Below are positions 28,990 to 38,388 of a stretch of 64,000 bases of DNA, in pieces. Origin of the DNA: Photobacterium carnosum (GTDB lineage Bacteria; Pseudomonadota; Gammaproteobacteria; Enterobacterales; Vibrionaceae); NCBI RefSeq assembly GCF_002849605.1, contig NZ_NPIB01000010.1, forward strand, positions 62,001 through 126,000, read 5' to 3'. Within the stretch, counting starts at the first letter, position 1. Each line of letters starts with the position of its first letter. The translations under genes and the position numbers were made by a program. The notes beneath the pieces were generated by a model. That model saw only the letters and a program-made list of their open reading frames with translations, was not told where the DNA came from and searched no databases.

Positions 28990-29315
28990 GTATCAGGTAC
29001 TCTCTCTATAGGCAACAACACGCTTATAGCGCAGTTGGTTCAATATCTCTATCAATCAATTTTTTAGCCGCAATAATTAATTCACTATCACTGACTAGGC
29101 AATACGTTATAATGAACGGGTTGCGCTTATGATGTTGGTATTATACGTGATGTTGATATCCTTCGCTCAACCTATCTGCAATTATTTGATGTTTTTTCAT
29201 CCTATTAGTCTCAATAATTGTGATTTATAAATAATGGACAAAAAAATATTCTCATATAATCTCAATGAAAACTCATTTATGCCATTTAGCATTCGCCTGG
29301 GAGGGCTAACTAAAA
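28990..29315. other. Intergenic region with a possible promoter
   Basis: 326 bp between divergent genes. A TATAAT hexamer at about 29108-29113 on the plus strand could be a -10 element of the next gene, which would then have a leader of about 200 nt. A GGGAGGG ribosome site lies at 29299-29305. Nothing else is visible. Confidence 0.35.
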
Positions 29316-30713
29316 GTGATTACTGTCGATAAAAAAGATGGGCATAAACTCAAAATATCTCATGTGATTCAAGAAACAACTAATCGACAGCTTGATATGT
29401 ACATATTTATCCCAGGGGAGCTTGGGTTAAATGCCAATATCATCTCTGAAGAAGAGTTTTATCATAATGCCATTCATGGCAAGCGTACTTATTTCAGTGA
29501 TATAAACCATTTGCCTTTAGTGCATAGTCGCCTTGCTAGTCGAGGTAAGCTATCTATCGAGCAATATCGTTTAAGTTTGAGTCTCTATGCCTATCAATAT
29601 GCGTTAGCCTTGGAAAAAACAACGCAGCAATTATTAGGTGATAGCAATGAATCTAAACAAGAAGAGATTGAAGAAGCAGCACAGTTAGCCGTTCGTATTC
29701 TAAAACGATTGCGTCGTAACATACCTACAGATAAAAAATTACTTAAATATTATGAGAATATTGATAACTATTTATCCTGGTTTACAGAGCAACGACTGCT
29801 ACAACTCATCGCCCATTTACCACGAGGTGCTGAATACAATGAAATTAAACCGCAATTATTAGAAATATGTCAAAAAGAAGCCCAGCACCGTACCGATAAC
29901 AACTATAACTCCGTCAAAGCAATGCAAGACCCAACACGCATGTCGAATAAAATGCGATTATTGCGTCGATTAATTGAATACCCTGTCACCATGAGTGAAA
30001 AGACAATCGAGTTAGGTAAAAATACCCGTAAAATTGTCACGGGTGCAGCGGCCGGCATTGTAATGATTTTCGTGACCTTAATACTGATAAAAGCCCGCGG
30101 TATGTTGGGTGATATTACCGCCTCATTCATTGTTGTACTTTCTTTTATTTATGCGGCACGTGAAGTCTTTAAAGATGACTTAAAAACCATGCTCTGGCGG
30201 TGGATGAGAAAAGGCAAAGCACGTTGGCGAAAGCAATTTTTTGATGCCAATACGGGTAATGTTATTGGACAACAGCTTGAATGGTTAGAATTTATTAGTT
30301 ATGACAGTTTACCCGAAGTTATTCGTAAAACACGTAAACATAATGTTTCTCACCGTGAAGAAACTATTTTGCATTATAAAAGCACCACCAGAATGTCACC
30401 CACTAAATTTTTAAGTGGTTATGAACAAACTCGAGAGTCAATTATTCTTGACCTACGTGCAATTGCGACATTAATGGAAAAAGGTTCACAACGACTCTAT
30501 CAACTCAAAGATGGTCAAGTAACCAAAGAGTCCGTAGAAAAAAGACACTTAATTAACTTGATCACCAAAGAAACAGATGAAGATAAAACCGTACGAATTC
30601 AACGGTGGAAAATTATTATGAGTCGTTCAAAAATTGTCGATATCGAAGTAATTATTACCCCAGAACCTAAAAAATCAAAACCTAAACAACCCATCGATAT
30701 CACTAACGCGTAA
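29316..30713 (+). CDS. Hypothetical membrane protein with two central helices
   Basis: 465 residues from a GTG start with a strong GGGAGGG 10 nt upstream. Two hydrophobic helices (about 245-263 and 268-286) split the protein into a large charged N-terminal region, predicted helical (EEIEEAAQLAVRILKRLRR), and a basic C-terminal region, probably both cytosolic. The C-terminal end is Lys/Pro-rich. I do not recognise the family; the topology suggests a membrane-anchored scaffold or sensor. Single gene with its own terminator. Confidence 0.75.
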   Translation: MITVDKKDGHKLKISHVIQETTNRQLDMYIFIPGELGLNANIISEEEFYHNAIHGKRTYFSDINHLPLVHSRLASRGKLSIEQYRLSLSLYAYQYALALEKTTQQLLGDSNESKQEEIEEAAQLAVRILKRLRRNIPTDKKLLKYYENIDNYLSWFTEQRLLQLIAHLPRGAEYNEIKPQLLEICQKEAQHRTDNNYNSVKAMQDPTRMSNKMRLLRRLIEYPVTMSEKTIELGKNTRKIVTGAAAGIVMIFVTLILIKARGMLGDITASFIVVLSFIYAAREVFKDDLKTMLWRWMRKGKARWRKQFFDANTGNVIGQQLEWLEFISYDSLPEVIRKTRKHNVSHREETILHYKSTTRMSPTKFLSGYEQTRESIILDLRAIATLMEKGSQRLYQLKDGQVTKESVEKRHLINLITKETDEDKTVRIQRWKIIMSRSKIVDIEVIITPEPKKSKPKQPIDITNA

Positions 30714-30721
30714 TCTACAGC

Positions 30722-30746
30722 AATGCCCTCATCACGAGGGCATTTT
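30722..30746 (+). terminator. Intrinsic terminator after the 465-residue membrane protein
   Basis: Stem AATGCCCTC (30722-30730) with GAGGGCATT (30736-30744), loop ATCAC, followed by a short T run. Confidence 0.82.
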
Positions 30747-30773
30747 CATTAATCACTCTTTCTAGTTATAACC

Positions 30774-31916
30774 TTAGTTAGAGCGCACGCACAACGGTAA
30801 TTCAGCGCCTTTTTTCGTTAATCCAAATTGCCACACATTGAGATCACGACAACGAAATGCGCCCGCACATGACAGTAAATAATAACGCCACATACGATAG
30901 AATTTTTCACCATAACGTTCTGAAATTTCTGGCCAATTTTTCTCAAACTTATCGTTCCAGGCGACTAATGTTTTATCATAATCAGGACCGATATTTTGAA
31001 CATCTTCAATATTAAAGTAATCTTCTGCTGCAGAACCAATTTGAGTCATTGAAGGAACAACGCCATTAGGGAATATATATTTATTTATCCATGCGTCTGT
31101 TTCTGTTTTTGAATCTGGACTACCAATAGTATGCAGTAAAAATATACCGTCCTCAGCAAGATAACGGTAAGCAGCTTGAAAGTAATCAGGATAATTATCA
31201 GGGCCTACATGCTCCATCATACCGATAGATACTACGCGATCATAAGGCTGTTCTGGTTTATGTAAACGATAATCTTGTACAATAAATCTAACGGGAAGGT
31301 TTAAATCATCGGTACGTTGTTGACCCAGTGCGGCTTGTTCTTTTGACAGCGTTAAACCATCGCAAATAACCCCATAATGTTCTGCGGCATAATTCATAAA
31401 ACTGCCCCAACCACAACCAATATCCAGTAAGCGCATGCCTGATTTAAGCCCCATTTTACGGCACACTAAATCAAGTTTAGCCTCTTGAGCACTATCAAGA
31501 TCGATTGCATCTTTCCAATACCCACAGGTATATGTCATTCGCTTATCAAGCATTGACTCAAATAAGTCATTACCTAAATCATAATGGAAAGGTACATCCT
31601 TAGTAACTCGATCAATACTTTGATGATTAAAAAGGTGTTTTACTTTTGATGCGCCAATTTTTAAACCAACAGCCAATTTAGTTGATAAATCTAGTTTTTC
31701 ATCAATACGCGCATGTAAAATACGGTTAATCATTTCATCAATTGCGTCACAACTCCACCAGCCATCCATATAACTTTCACCAAAGCCTAATGACCCATCA
31801 GTTAATACTCGATCATATAACCGTTCATCATGAACGTGAAGATCCCACGGGCGAGACCCATTAATAATGACATCAGCATGGGATAATAGATTTTCGAAAA
31901 ACTTTTCATTTGTCAT
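30774..31916 (-). CDS. cfa: Cyclopropane-fatty-acyl-phospholipid synthase
   Basis: 380 residues (E. coli Cfa 382). It methylenates double bonds of membrane lipid acyl chains with SAM. The SAM site is LLDIGCGWGSF, preceded by the substrate region HYDLGNDLFESMLD and MTYTCGYW; SIGMMEHVG and the C-terminal YLLSCAGAFRCRDLNVWQ with its conserved Cys are present. Monocistronic, with an AT-rich upstream region. Confidence 0.96.
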   Translation of the reverse strand: MTNEKFFENLLSHADVIINGSRPWDLHVHDERLYDRVLTDGSLGFGESYMDGWWSCDAIDEMINRILHARIDEKLDLSTKLAVGLKIGASKVKHLFNHQSIDRVTKDVPFHYDLGNDLFESMLDKRMTYTCGYWKDAIDLDSAQEAKLDLVCRKMGLKSGMRLLDIGCGWGSFMNYAAEHYGVICDGLTLSKEQAALGQQRTDDLNLPVRFIVQDYRLHKPEQPYDRVVSIGMMEHVGPDNYPDYFQAAYRYLAEDGIFLLHTIGSPDSKTETDAWINKYIFPNGVVPSMTQIGSAAEDYFNIEDVQNIGPDYDKTLVAWNDKFEKNWPEISERYGEKFYRMWRYYLLSCAGAFRCRDLNVWQFGLTKKGAELPLCVRSN

Positions 31917-32297
31917 CGCGAATATTCCTTACATAACCATTTGTATGACAAATTGCCTTTAAATAAGGTTAGCGACAAGTTTAATTGTTGAAAAATAAGA
32001 TTTAATAAATTATTACATACATTATTTAAATATAAATCACTGGAAATATCAACGCAGAAACCCTATAAAATAGTTTCCTATATATAGAACAGCCTTATTT
32101 ATAATATATTATCAATGAATATCGCATGAATAATAAATATATTTATACCTATTTATTATTTTATTAAATCAGCGGTTAATTTTATAAAAAAGAAAACTTT
32201 TATACAATTTAACTAATACCCCTACTTTTCATCTCTTGTTTATTTATCATAACTCGATAAGCTTAAATAACGCTCTTCTTTAGCTATAGGTCTGCCC
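31917..32297. other. AT-rich divergent region cfa/selO
   Basis: 381 bp, extremely AT-rich, holding the promoters of both flanking genes. I see no repeat, ORF or RNA structure to name. Confidence 0.5.
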
Positions 32298-33764
32298 ATG
32301 AAAACATTATCAACACTGACATTTGCTAATAGCTATTGTGATCTTCCTGACACTCTTGGGACACGGATTACACCACAGCCTTTAGATAATCCTTTTCTGG
32401 TGCATTTTAATCCACTTGTAGCAGAAAAAATTGAGCTTACTTCCATTACCGCACTTGACCCAAGCTTTGTTGATGTCTTTAGCGGTAACGCAACATTGGT
32501 AGGATTATCACCTTTAGCAATGAAATATTGTGGACATCAATTTGGTCAATATAATCCCGATCTTGGTGATGGTCGTGGGCTACTGCTTGGTGAAGTTATT
32601 ACCAGTAACAGCATAAAATGGGATTTACATTTAAAAGGTTCGGGCAAAACACCTTATTCTAGAACGGGTGATGGGCGCGCGGTTTTACGATCATCAATTC
32701 GTGAATACCTTGCCAGTGTGGCGATGGAAGGCCTTGGCATTGCAACAACACATGCATTAGCGATTATAGGTAGTGAAACACCTGTTGCACGAGAGAAAAT
32801 AGAAACAGCCGCCACACTTATTCGCGTTACTGAAAGTCATCTCCGTTTTGGGCATTTTGAATACCTGTTTTATAGTGGCCAACATGCAGAACTGCAACAA
32901 TTAGCCGATTATGTGATTGAACACCATTTTGCTGAGTTAGCCACAACAGACTCCCCTTACGCTGAGATGTTTAAACAGATCTGTCATCGCACCGCAATAA
33001 TGATCGCAGCTTGGCAAGCGGTGGGATTTGCACATGGCGTTATGAACACTGACAATATGTCGATACTCGGACTAACATTTGATTATGGTCCATTTGGTTT
33101 TCTTGACGATTATGACCCTCATTATATTTGTAATCATTCAGATTATTCTGGCCGTTATGCTTTTGATCAACAACCCTCAATCGCCTTATGGAACTTATCC
33201 GCTTTAGGTTACGCTCTTACACCATTGTTAGATAAAACTGAGATAGATCATGGTTTAGAGCATTACCAACACCAGCTACAACAACAATATAGCCATAACA
33301 TGCGTCAAAAATTAGGATTAACACTAACGAACGATGTCGATAGCGTCTTATTTTCAGATCTGTTTCAATTGTTACAGCAACATCATGTTGACTACAGTTT
33401 ATTCTTTCGAACATTGTCATATATTACGATGACAGACTTACCTCACAGCTGTTCTTTATTCAGTGAATTATTCCCATGCACTTCAGATCTTAAAAAATGG
33501 TTAGATCGTTATCAGCAACGATTATTACTTGAACCTAACGATAACCAACGTTTAGCCGTGATGCAGCAACATAACCCTAAATATATTCTACGTAATTACC
33601 TTGCTCAACAAGCCATTGAAAAAGCACAACAAGGTGACTATAAACTCATAGATCAATTAATGACGGTATTAGCCCGCCCCTTTGATGAGCATAAACACGC
33701 AGAGGTATTCGCTCAACTACCGCCACATTGGGGTAAGCATCTTGAGATAAGTTGTTCATCATAA
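32298..33764 (+). CDS. selO: Protein adenylyltransferase SelO
   Basis: 488 residues. This pseudokinase-fold enzyme transfers AMP from ATP to Ser, Thr or Tyr of proteins, linked to redox stress (known for E. coli YdiU and other SelO proteins). Conserved blocks: YCGHQFGQYNPDLGDGRG, LKGSGKTPYSRTGDGRAVLRSS with nucleotide-binding Lys and Arg residues, HGVMNTDNMSI and LTFDYGPFGFLD with the metal-binding Asn and Asp. The C-terminus ends in CSS with a Cys at the position of the selenocysteine in eukaryotic SelO. Confidence 0.95.
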   Translation: MKTLSTLTFANSYCDLPDTLGTRITPQPLDNPFLVHFNPLVAEKIELTSITALDPSFVDVFSGNATLVGLSPLAMKYCGHQFGQYNPDLGDGRGLLLGEVITSNSIKWDLHLKGSGKTPYSRTGDGRAVLRSSIREYLASVAMEGLGIATTHALAIIGSETPVAREKIETAATLIRVTESHLRFGHFEYLFYSGQHAELQQLADYVIEHHFAELATTDSPYAEMFKQICHRTAIMIAAWQAVGFAHGVMNTDNMSILGLTFDYGPFGFLDDYDPHYICNHSDYSGRYAFDQQPSIALWNLSALGYALTPLLDKTEIDHGLEHYQHQLQQQYSHNMRQKLGLTLTNDVDSVLFSDLFQLLQQHHVDYSLFFRTLSYITMTDLPHSCSLFSELFPCTSDLKKWLDRYQQRLLLEPNDNQRLAVMQQHNPKYILRNYLAQQAIEKAQQGDYKLIDQLMTVLARPFDEHKHAEVFAQLPPHWGKHLEISCSS

Positions 33765-33858
33765 AAGACCAACATTGATCATTTAAGATAATAAATATTT
33801 AAAATCAATTGATTAAACGCCTTAATATATTGATGCTAAGGCGCTTAATTTATAAAAC

Positions 33859-35046
33859 TTACGCTATACGCATTAACCCTTGCGCAAGATCATCAAGCAG
33901 ATCATCACAATCTTCTAATCCAATATGAACCCGTATCAATGTACCCTCAAAATCAACCTTACCCGCAGGACGAATACGATTAAGCTCTTCCGGCTGATTA
34001 GCTAAAATAAGAGACTCATAGCCGCCCCATGAATATGCCATACTGAAGTGTTTAAAATTATCCAGAAAATCCGCAATCTGCTGACTATCAAGACGTTTTT
34101 TTAATACAAAAGAGAATAAACCACAGCTACCATTGAAATCACGTAGGAAAAATTCGTGACCTTTACAACTGGGTAATGCTGGATGATTAACCCGCTCAAC
34201 TTGAGGATGTTGCGCTAACCATTCTGCAATTTTAATACTGCTCTCATGATGTTGCTTTAAACGCACTCCCATTGTGCGTAAACCGCGAGCCGCAACATAA
34301 GCAGTATCAGCATCCACCATTTGACCCATTAAATATGAACGTTCTTGCAATTGATTCCAACAACGGCTATTTGCAACCGCAGTACCTAACATTGCATCAG
34401 AATGACCCACTATATATTTGGTGCCAGCTTGAACAGAAATATCCACATCATGATCGAGTGCTTTAAATAACACCCCAGCAGCCCATGTATTATCAACAAT
34501 GATCACCGCTTCAGGATTAATAGCCCTAACCGCTTTAACAATAGCGGGAATATCTTGCACTTCCATGGTGATTGAACTTGGTGATTCTAAAAACACCACT
34601 TTAGTATTAGTCTGCACTTTTTCCGCAATATTAGCGCCAATGAGAGGATCATAATAAGTCGTGTCAACATTAAGTCCTTTTAATACAACATTGCAGAAAT
34701 CTTGAGTCGGTTCATAAGCCGCGCCGGTCATTAACAGGTGATCACCTGCTTTCACAAACGCTAAAATTGAATTTGCTACCGCTGCCGCACCACAAGGATA
34801 AAGATAACATCCAGCACCACCTTCAATTTCAACCATCGCTTGTTGTAATGAGAAATGAGTTAATGTGCCACGACGACCATAAAACAATTCACCATTAGCA
34901 CGATTGATCGTGGCTTGTTGTTTATCTGCGACAGAATCAAACACTAATGAAGATGCTCGTTGAATAACACTATTTACAGCCCCCAAACCAAATTTCTTTG
35001 ATCGCCCAGCTGTAATTAATTGAGTATTTATTTTATGACTAGACAT
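33859..35046 (-). CDS. metC: Cystathionine beta-lyase
   Basis: 395 residues, fold-type I PLP enzyme of the Cys/Met metabolism family. The PLP lysine lies in [18 protein letters not shown], and VDNTWAAG precedes it. [16 protein letters not shown] and [11 protein letters not shown] favour MetC over MetB. It splits cystathionine into homocysteine, pyruvate and ammonia. I looked for a MetJ box upstream and saw none that is clear. Confidence 0.94.
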   Translation of the reverse strand: MSSHKINTQLITAGRSKKFGLGAVNSVIQRASSLVFDSVADKQQATINRANGELFYGRRGTLTHFSLQQAMVEIEGGAGCYLYPCGAAAVANSILAFVKAGDHLLMTGAAYEPTQDFCNVVLKGLNVDTTYYDPLIGANIAEKVQTNTKVVFLESPSSITMEVQDIPAIVKAVRAINPEAVIIVDNTWAAGVLFKALDHDVDISVQAGTKYIVGHSDAMLGTAVANSRCWNQLQERSYLMGQMVDADTAYVAARGLRTMGVRLKQHHESSIKIAEWLAQHPQVERVNHPALPSCKGHEFFLRDFNGSCGLFSFVLKKRLDSQQIADFLDNFKHFSMAYSWGGYESLILANQPEELNRIRPAGKVDFEGTLIRVHIGLEDCDDLLDDLAQGLMRIA

Positions 35047-35211
35047 GTTACTCCCTCAATGTGTCGTCAGTATGTTATTGAATATTCATTGTATAACATG
35101 AATAACCGCATCAAACTAGAAACTAAAAGTTATTAGTTACTACTATTCGTCCATCACAAGCTCACGCTAATAATGTATATTATTTACATTCTAGATTTAG
35201 GTAACAGACCA

Positions 35212-35697
35212 ATGAAAAAAATATATCTCGCAATACTGGCCATCGCACTATTTTCTAGTCATGCTTTTGCTGACAGTAATATCTGGTTAAATAGCAACAA
35301 TAAAAGTATTACGCCAAACACAATAATAAAAAACAATCAAATTTGGTTACCTACCAATCAAACTCAAACACCTAATTTCATTATTTTTCATCAAATGGAT
35401 CAGAATAAGATCACTCAAGCATTAACGAATAATCAAGGTGTTGTAATCGTTAAAAACAATCAACTATGGATTAATGAAATTAGCACTCAACCCCCATTTG
35501 CAATCTTACGCAGTGGTAATCAAATTTGGCTACAAGATAATCATGGCACCGTTGCCAATGCCATCATTAAACAAGATGGTACTTTATGGTTATCCACCAA
35601 TCACAGTACAATTGCAAATGCCTATATTGAAGGCAATAATCAACGTCAAGATGGTTTTATTATTGCAGCACTACTGTTATCTCAGCAATTACGATGA
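35212..35697 (+). CDS. Exported protein with Trp-containing 20-residue repeats
   Basis: 161 residues from the ATG at 35212 (AGGT 9 nt upstream); the frame is open 13 codons further but those lack a ribosome site. A clear signal peptide, ending SSHAFA, is cleaved before DSNIWL. The mature part is built of about six imperfect repeats of roughly 20 residues with the core NQIWL-x2-N, then T-x2-N-x-I-I-K; Trp cores are seen in five (NIWL, QIWL, QLWI, QIWL, TLWL). Likely a small all-beta periplasmic or outer-membrane protein. I do not recognise the family. Confidence 0.75.
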   Translation: MKKIYLAILAIALFSSHAFADSNIWLNSNNKSITPNTIIKNNQIWLPTNQTQTPNFIIFHQMDQNKITQALTNNQGVVIVKNNQLWINEISTQPPFAILRSGNQIWLQDNHGTVANAIIKQDGTLWLSTNHSTIANAYIEGNNQRQDGFIIAALLLSQQLR

Positions 35698-35826
35698 TGT
35701 GAGCTAACTAAATAATCGATCATCAACGTGGTTTCTAATAAACATCATCACAATTAGGCTAGTGTAATTGGTCGTTTTTCCTTAAAATACGTTATCGCAA
35801 CATGTCATCACGTAAAGAGTATAGAT

Positions 35827-36078
35827 ATGATTAATAATGAACTAAGTGTTATCGATAACCTTGAAGAACTAGAAGCCTTTTTACTTTCAGTTGAAAACGG
35901 TGGCCTTGGCTTACAAAGTGTCGAAGGTATCGGTATGGCAACTAACAACACAGATGGTCGTCACTTTGTTGCTGTTTTTAATAACCAACAACAGCTTATT
36001 TACGGACGCTGGGTGAGCGATGCTGTATTTGAAAACGGCAAAGAATTAGTCAGCAAAGGTCCTCGCCGTACACATTAA
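35827..36078 (+). CDS. Hypothetical protein, 83 residues
   Basis: Acidic, soluble. An N-terminal helix (LEELEAFLLSVENG) is followed by a strand-rich core with RHFVAVFNNQQQLIYGRWV. No signal peptide. Possible weak ribosome site upstream (AAAGAG), and a terminator follows closely, which supports a real gene. Family not recognised. Confidence 0.7.
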   Translation: MINNELSVIDNLEELEAFLLSVENGGLGLQSVEGIGMATNNTDGRHFVAVFNNQQQLIYGRWVSDAVFENGKELVSKGPRRTH

Positions 36079-36108
36079 TGAATATGATCATCTCTCACTG
36101 ATATACAA

Positions 36109-36140
36109 AAAACGCTTGGTCAATAATGACAGGCGTTTTT
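36109..36140 (+). terminator. Intrinsic terminator after the 83-residue gene
   Basis: Stem AAAACGC (36109-36115) with GCGTTTT (36133-36139) and an inner TGTCA-like pairing (TCA/TGA), followed by a T run. Confidence 0.78.
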
Positions 36141-36536
36141 TCATACAAATTTTCTACTTATACCAAAAAATCGATAATATCTGATCTGCAATAAATAACA
36201 GAAAACATAATAACCTTAATATCATTTAATATAGCGCTTTCATATACTGATAGATAACGATCATTCTTATTATAATATATTAAGAACACATAACTAAAAC
36301 AGATGGGAAACATACATAAATATTTATTAAAAATGACAATTAATTCAAATAATCATTAAATTATGCAATCTAATACCGCTCCAACATATACTAATAAGGA
36401 ATTTAAAATCGCTTGAGCTATTATCTTTCCCATGTACTACTTTTAATACAAAAACAAAAAATATCTATTATTTTATTAAAAAAAACATAACCATATTGTA
36501 GAATACAAGAATAGTCTTCTAACCAATAATCTTAAA
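36141..36536. other. Very AT-rich region before the XRE/EAL operon
   Basis: 396 bp with very few G and C and no usable ORF. Such DNA is typical of H-NS-bound, horizontally acquired islands (inference). It should contain the operon promoter; several TATAAT-like sequences make a single choice impossible. Confidence 0.5.
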
Positions 36537-36836
36537 ATGAATATAATCATACTAAGGCTTAGATATTCATTAAAACTATCACAAAATGATATGGCTTTGA
36601 TTTTAGGAATTTCAAGAAGTACTTTAATTAGAATTGAACGCGGAGATATATCGCCTAAAGCAGATATCATTACAAAACTATCTATTTTATCAGGGGAAAA
36701 AATTAGTTATTTTTATTATTCTGAAGATAAACATATAAAAAAGATACAAAATATCATTGCTAAAAATAACATCAACGATGACACTTTATCGTTATTAATC
36801 AATCAAATAGAAAAAAATATTAGTGATACTTTATGA
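36537..36836 (+). CDS. XRE family HTH regulator (first)
   Basis: 99 residues. An XRE/Cro-type helix-turn-helix covers about 5-60: LRYSLKLSQNDMALILGISRSTLIRIERG, with the recognition helix in ISRSTLIRIE. A helical tail follows (about 64-99) and may serve dimerisation. Its stop overlaps the next start (ATGA), so the two are translationally coupled. First gene of an AT-rich four-gene unit ending in an EAL protein. Confidence 0.85.
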   Translation: MNIIILRLRYSLKLSQNDMALILGISRSTLIRIERGDISPKADIITKLSILSGEKISYFYYSEDKHIKKIQNIIAKNNINDDTLSLLINQIEKNISDTL

Positions 36837-37009
36837 TAGAAAAACATTATGAAAAAAATTTAATTGCTGTAAAAATAATGAGGCATTTTATACAACAAAA
36901 AATATTAAATGGTGACTTATCAGATGTAGAACACTTTATAGAGTTATACCATTTAAAAATTAAAGAATTATCAATGCTTATTACCTTAAAAAACGGAAGT
37001 GACTTTTAA
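36833..37009 (+). CDS. Small coupled protein, 58 residues
   Basis: ATG at 36833 overlaps the stop of the first XRE gene in ATGA; stop at 37007-37009. The product (starts MIEKHYEKNL) is a charged, helical polypeptide with no membrane segment and no recognised family. The overlap and the tight spacing to the following XRE gene (5 bp) argue that it is real. It could be a partner or antagonist of one of the regulators. Confidence 0.6.
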   Translation: MIEKHYEKNLIAVKIMRHFIQQKILNGDLSDVEHFIELYHLKIKELSMLITLKNGSDF

Positions 37010-37014
37010 TTTTC

Positions 37015-37326
37015 ATGCATCATAAAATAAAGATAGCCAGAATAGAATCAAAGATATCACAAATAGAAATGTCTGATTTATTAAACATATCAAGACAATC
37101 TTATATTGATATTGAAAATGGATCTCGAACACCTCGTTCTGATTTATTATTTAATATCTCATTGATAACTAACAAAAATATTACTTTTTTCTATAATGAA
37201 TCCCACTCAATAATATTAGACAGATTTATTTTATTATTTCAAGGAAAAACAGAAAAAGAAAAGGATCAATACATTACATTATTAGAATCACTCATAGAAA
37301 AAAACAAACATAATCATTTATCTTAA
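37015..37326 (+). CDS. XRE family HTH regulator (second)
   Basis: 103 residues. The helix-turn-helix covers about 5-58: ARIESKISQIEMSDLLNISRQSYIDIENG, with NISRQSYIDIE as recognition helix. A helical C-terminus follows (KTEKEKDQYITLLESLIEKN). It resembles the first XRE protein in layout but is clearly diverged. Nine bp separate it from the EAL gene. Confidence 0.85.
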   Translation: MHHKIKIARIESKISQIEMSDLLNISRQSYIDIENGSRTPRSDLLFNISLITNKNITFFYNESHSIILDRFILLFQGKTEKEKDQYITLLESLIEKNKHNHLS

Positions 37327-37335
37327 TGGTCAAAT

Positions 37336-38124
37336 ATGAACAGCATTGTAATTAAAAAAACACAAATAGCCAATGCGATTTCAATGGATGAGATCCAACC
37401 TTTTATACAACCAATAGTTAATAGAAACAAAAACTTAATTGGATTTGAGGTTCTTGCTCGATGGATTGTATCTGAATATGAAACCCGATTACCATTACAA
37501 TTTATACCAATAATAAAAGATGACAAACAGCTATCTGAAAGTTTAACTATTAGCTTATTGCAACAATTAATTACACATTTCTCATCACATAAAAACAACA
37601 ATATATTTATATCTATAAATATATATAGTCATAGTTTAACGACTTTGGTTATTAATTTGTTAATTAAACTAAATAAGTACATAAATGTTGTTATTGAAAT
37701 ATTGGAAGATGACGATATAAATAACCGTAATGAATTTAAAATAATATTACATTATCTAAAAAGTAAAGGTATAAAAATAGCTCTCGATGATTTTGGTTGT
37801 GGTAACAATATCAATGACCGATTATTTGATTATCCTTTTGATTACGTTAAAATTGATAAATTATTTATTAGTGATATTGACATACATAGTGACAAACTGA
37901 AATCACTAAAAGCAATGATGAAAATAATACATTATTTTAACTTACCCATTATTGCTGAAGGTGTAGAGAATGAGCACGTTTTTAATGTCTTAACAATGTT
38001 AAACATCGAAATGTATCAGGGATATCTATTTTCTAAACCTATACCTCTAAGTGATCAACAATACCAATCAATTTCACTAATAAAGGACAACAAGGCATCA
38101 CAAATCTTAAAAAGAATAATTTAA
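37336..38124 (+). CDS. Stand-alone EAL domain c-di-GMP phosphodiesterase
   Basis: 262 residues, nearly all EAL domain. The signature is EVL (Glu38) in place of EAL. The other catalytic and metal residues are present: Asn95 (SIN), Glu121 (IEILE), Asp151-Asp152 (LDDFG), Lys172 (VKID), Glu208 (AEGVE) and Gln228 (YQGYLF). It should therefore hydrolyse c-di-GMP to pGpG. No sensor, GGDEF or membrane segment is attached, so control must come from its expression or from partners. Last gene of the XRE/58-residue/XRE/EAL unit. Confidence 0.88.
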   Translation: MNSIVIKKTQIANAISMDEIQPFIQPIVNRNKNLIGFEVLARWIVSEYETRLPLQFIPIIKDDKQLSESLTISLLQQLITHFSSHKNNNIFISINIYSHSLTTLVINLLIKLNKYINVVIEILEDDDINNRNEFKIILHYLKSKGIKIALDDFGCGNNINDRLFDYPFDYVKIDKLFISDIDIHSDKLKSLKAMMKIIHYFNLPIIAEGVENEHVFNVLTMLNIEMYQGYLFSKPIPLSDQQYQSISLIKDNKASQILKRII

Positions 38125-38324
38125 AATAAAATATACCTTTATAGTAATTTTAATCCTTTTGAGTACAACTCGTTAAAGCAGCTCACTATCATTACATAAT
38201 ATTAATAATGCATAATGTATAAATAAAACTTTTACCTATGATAATAAAAAATGAGAAGTGATGTTAATGGCATATATCTAGATAACAATACAATAACTAC
38301 TATTTTATGCTACCAATAGAGATT

Positions 38325-38341
38325 CTTAAGTAAGTCTTAAG
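38325..38341 (+). promoter_or_regulatory. PmrA-type box and promoter of eptA
   Basis: Two identical half-sites CTTAAG are spaced by 5 bp (38325-38330 and 38336-38341), matching the PmrA consensus of two cTTAAk half-sites 5 bp apart. A GATAAT -10-like hexamer follows at 38351-38356, so the box overlaps the -35 region. The downstream genes are eptA and a PmrA/PmrB-like pair, which makes autoregulation likely. Confidence 0.8.
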
Positions 38342-38388
38342 TTACGTGTAGATAATAGTGATATTCGTTAGTAGTTAAAGAGTAAACA

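Noticed and set aside
35047..35211. MetJ operator upstream of metC
   Set aside because: No tandem AGACGTCT-like boxes are visible.
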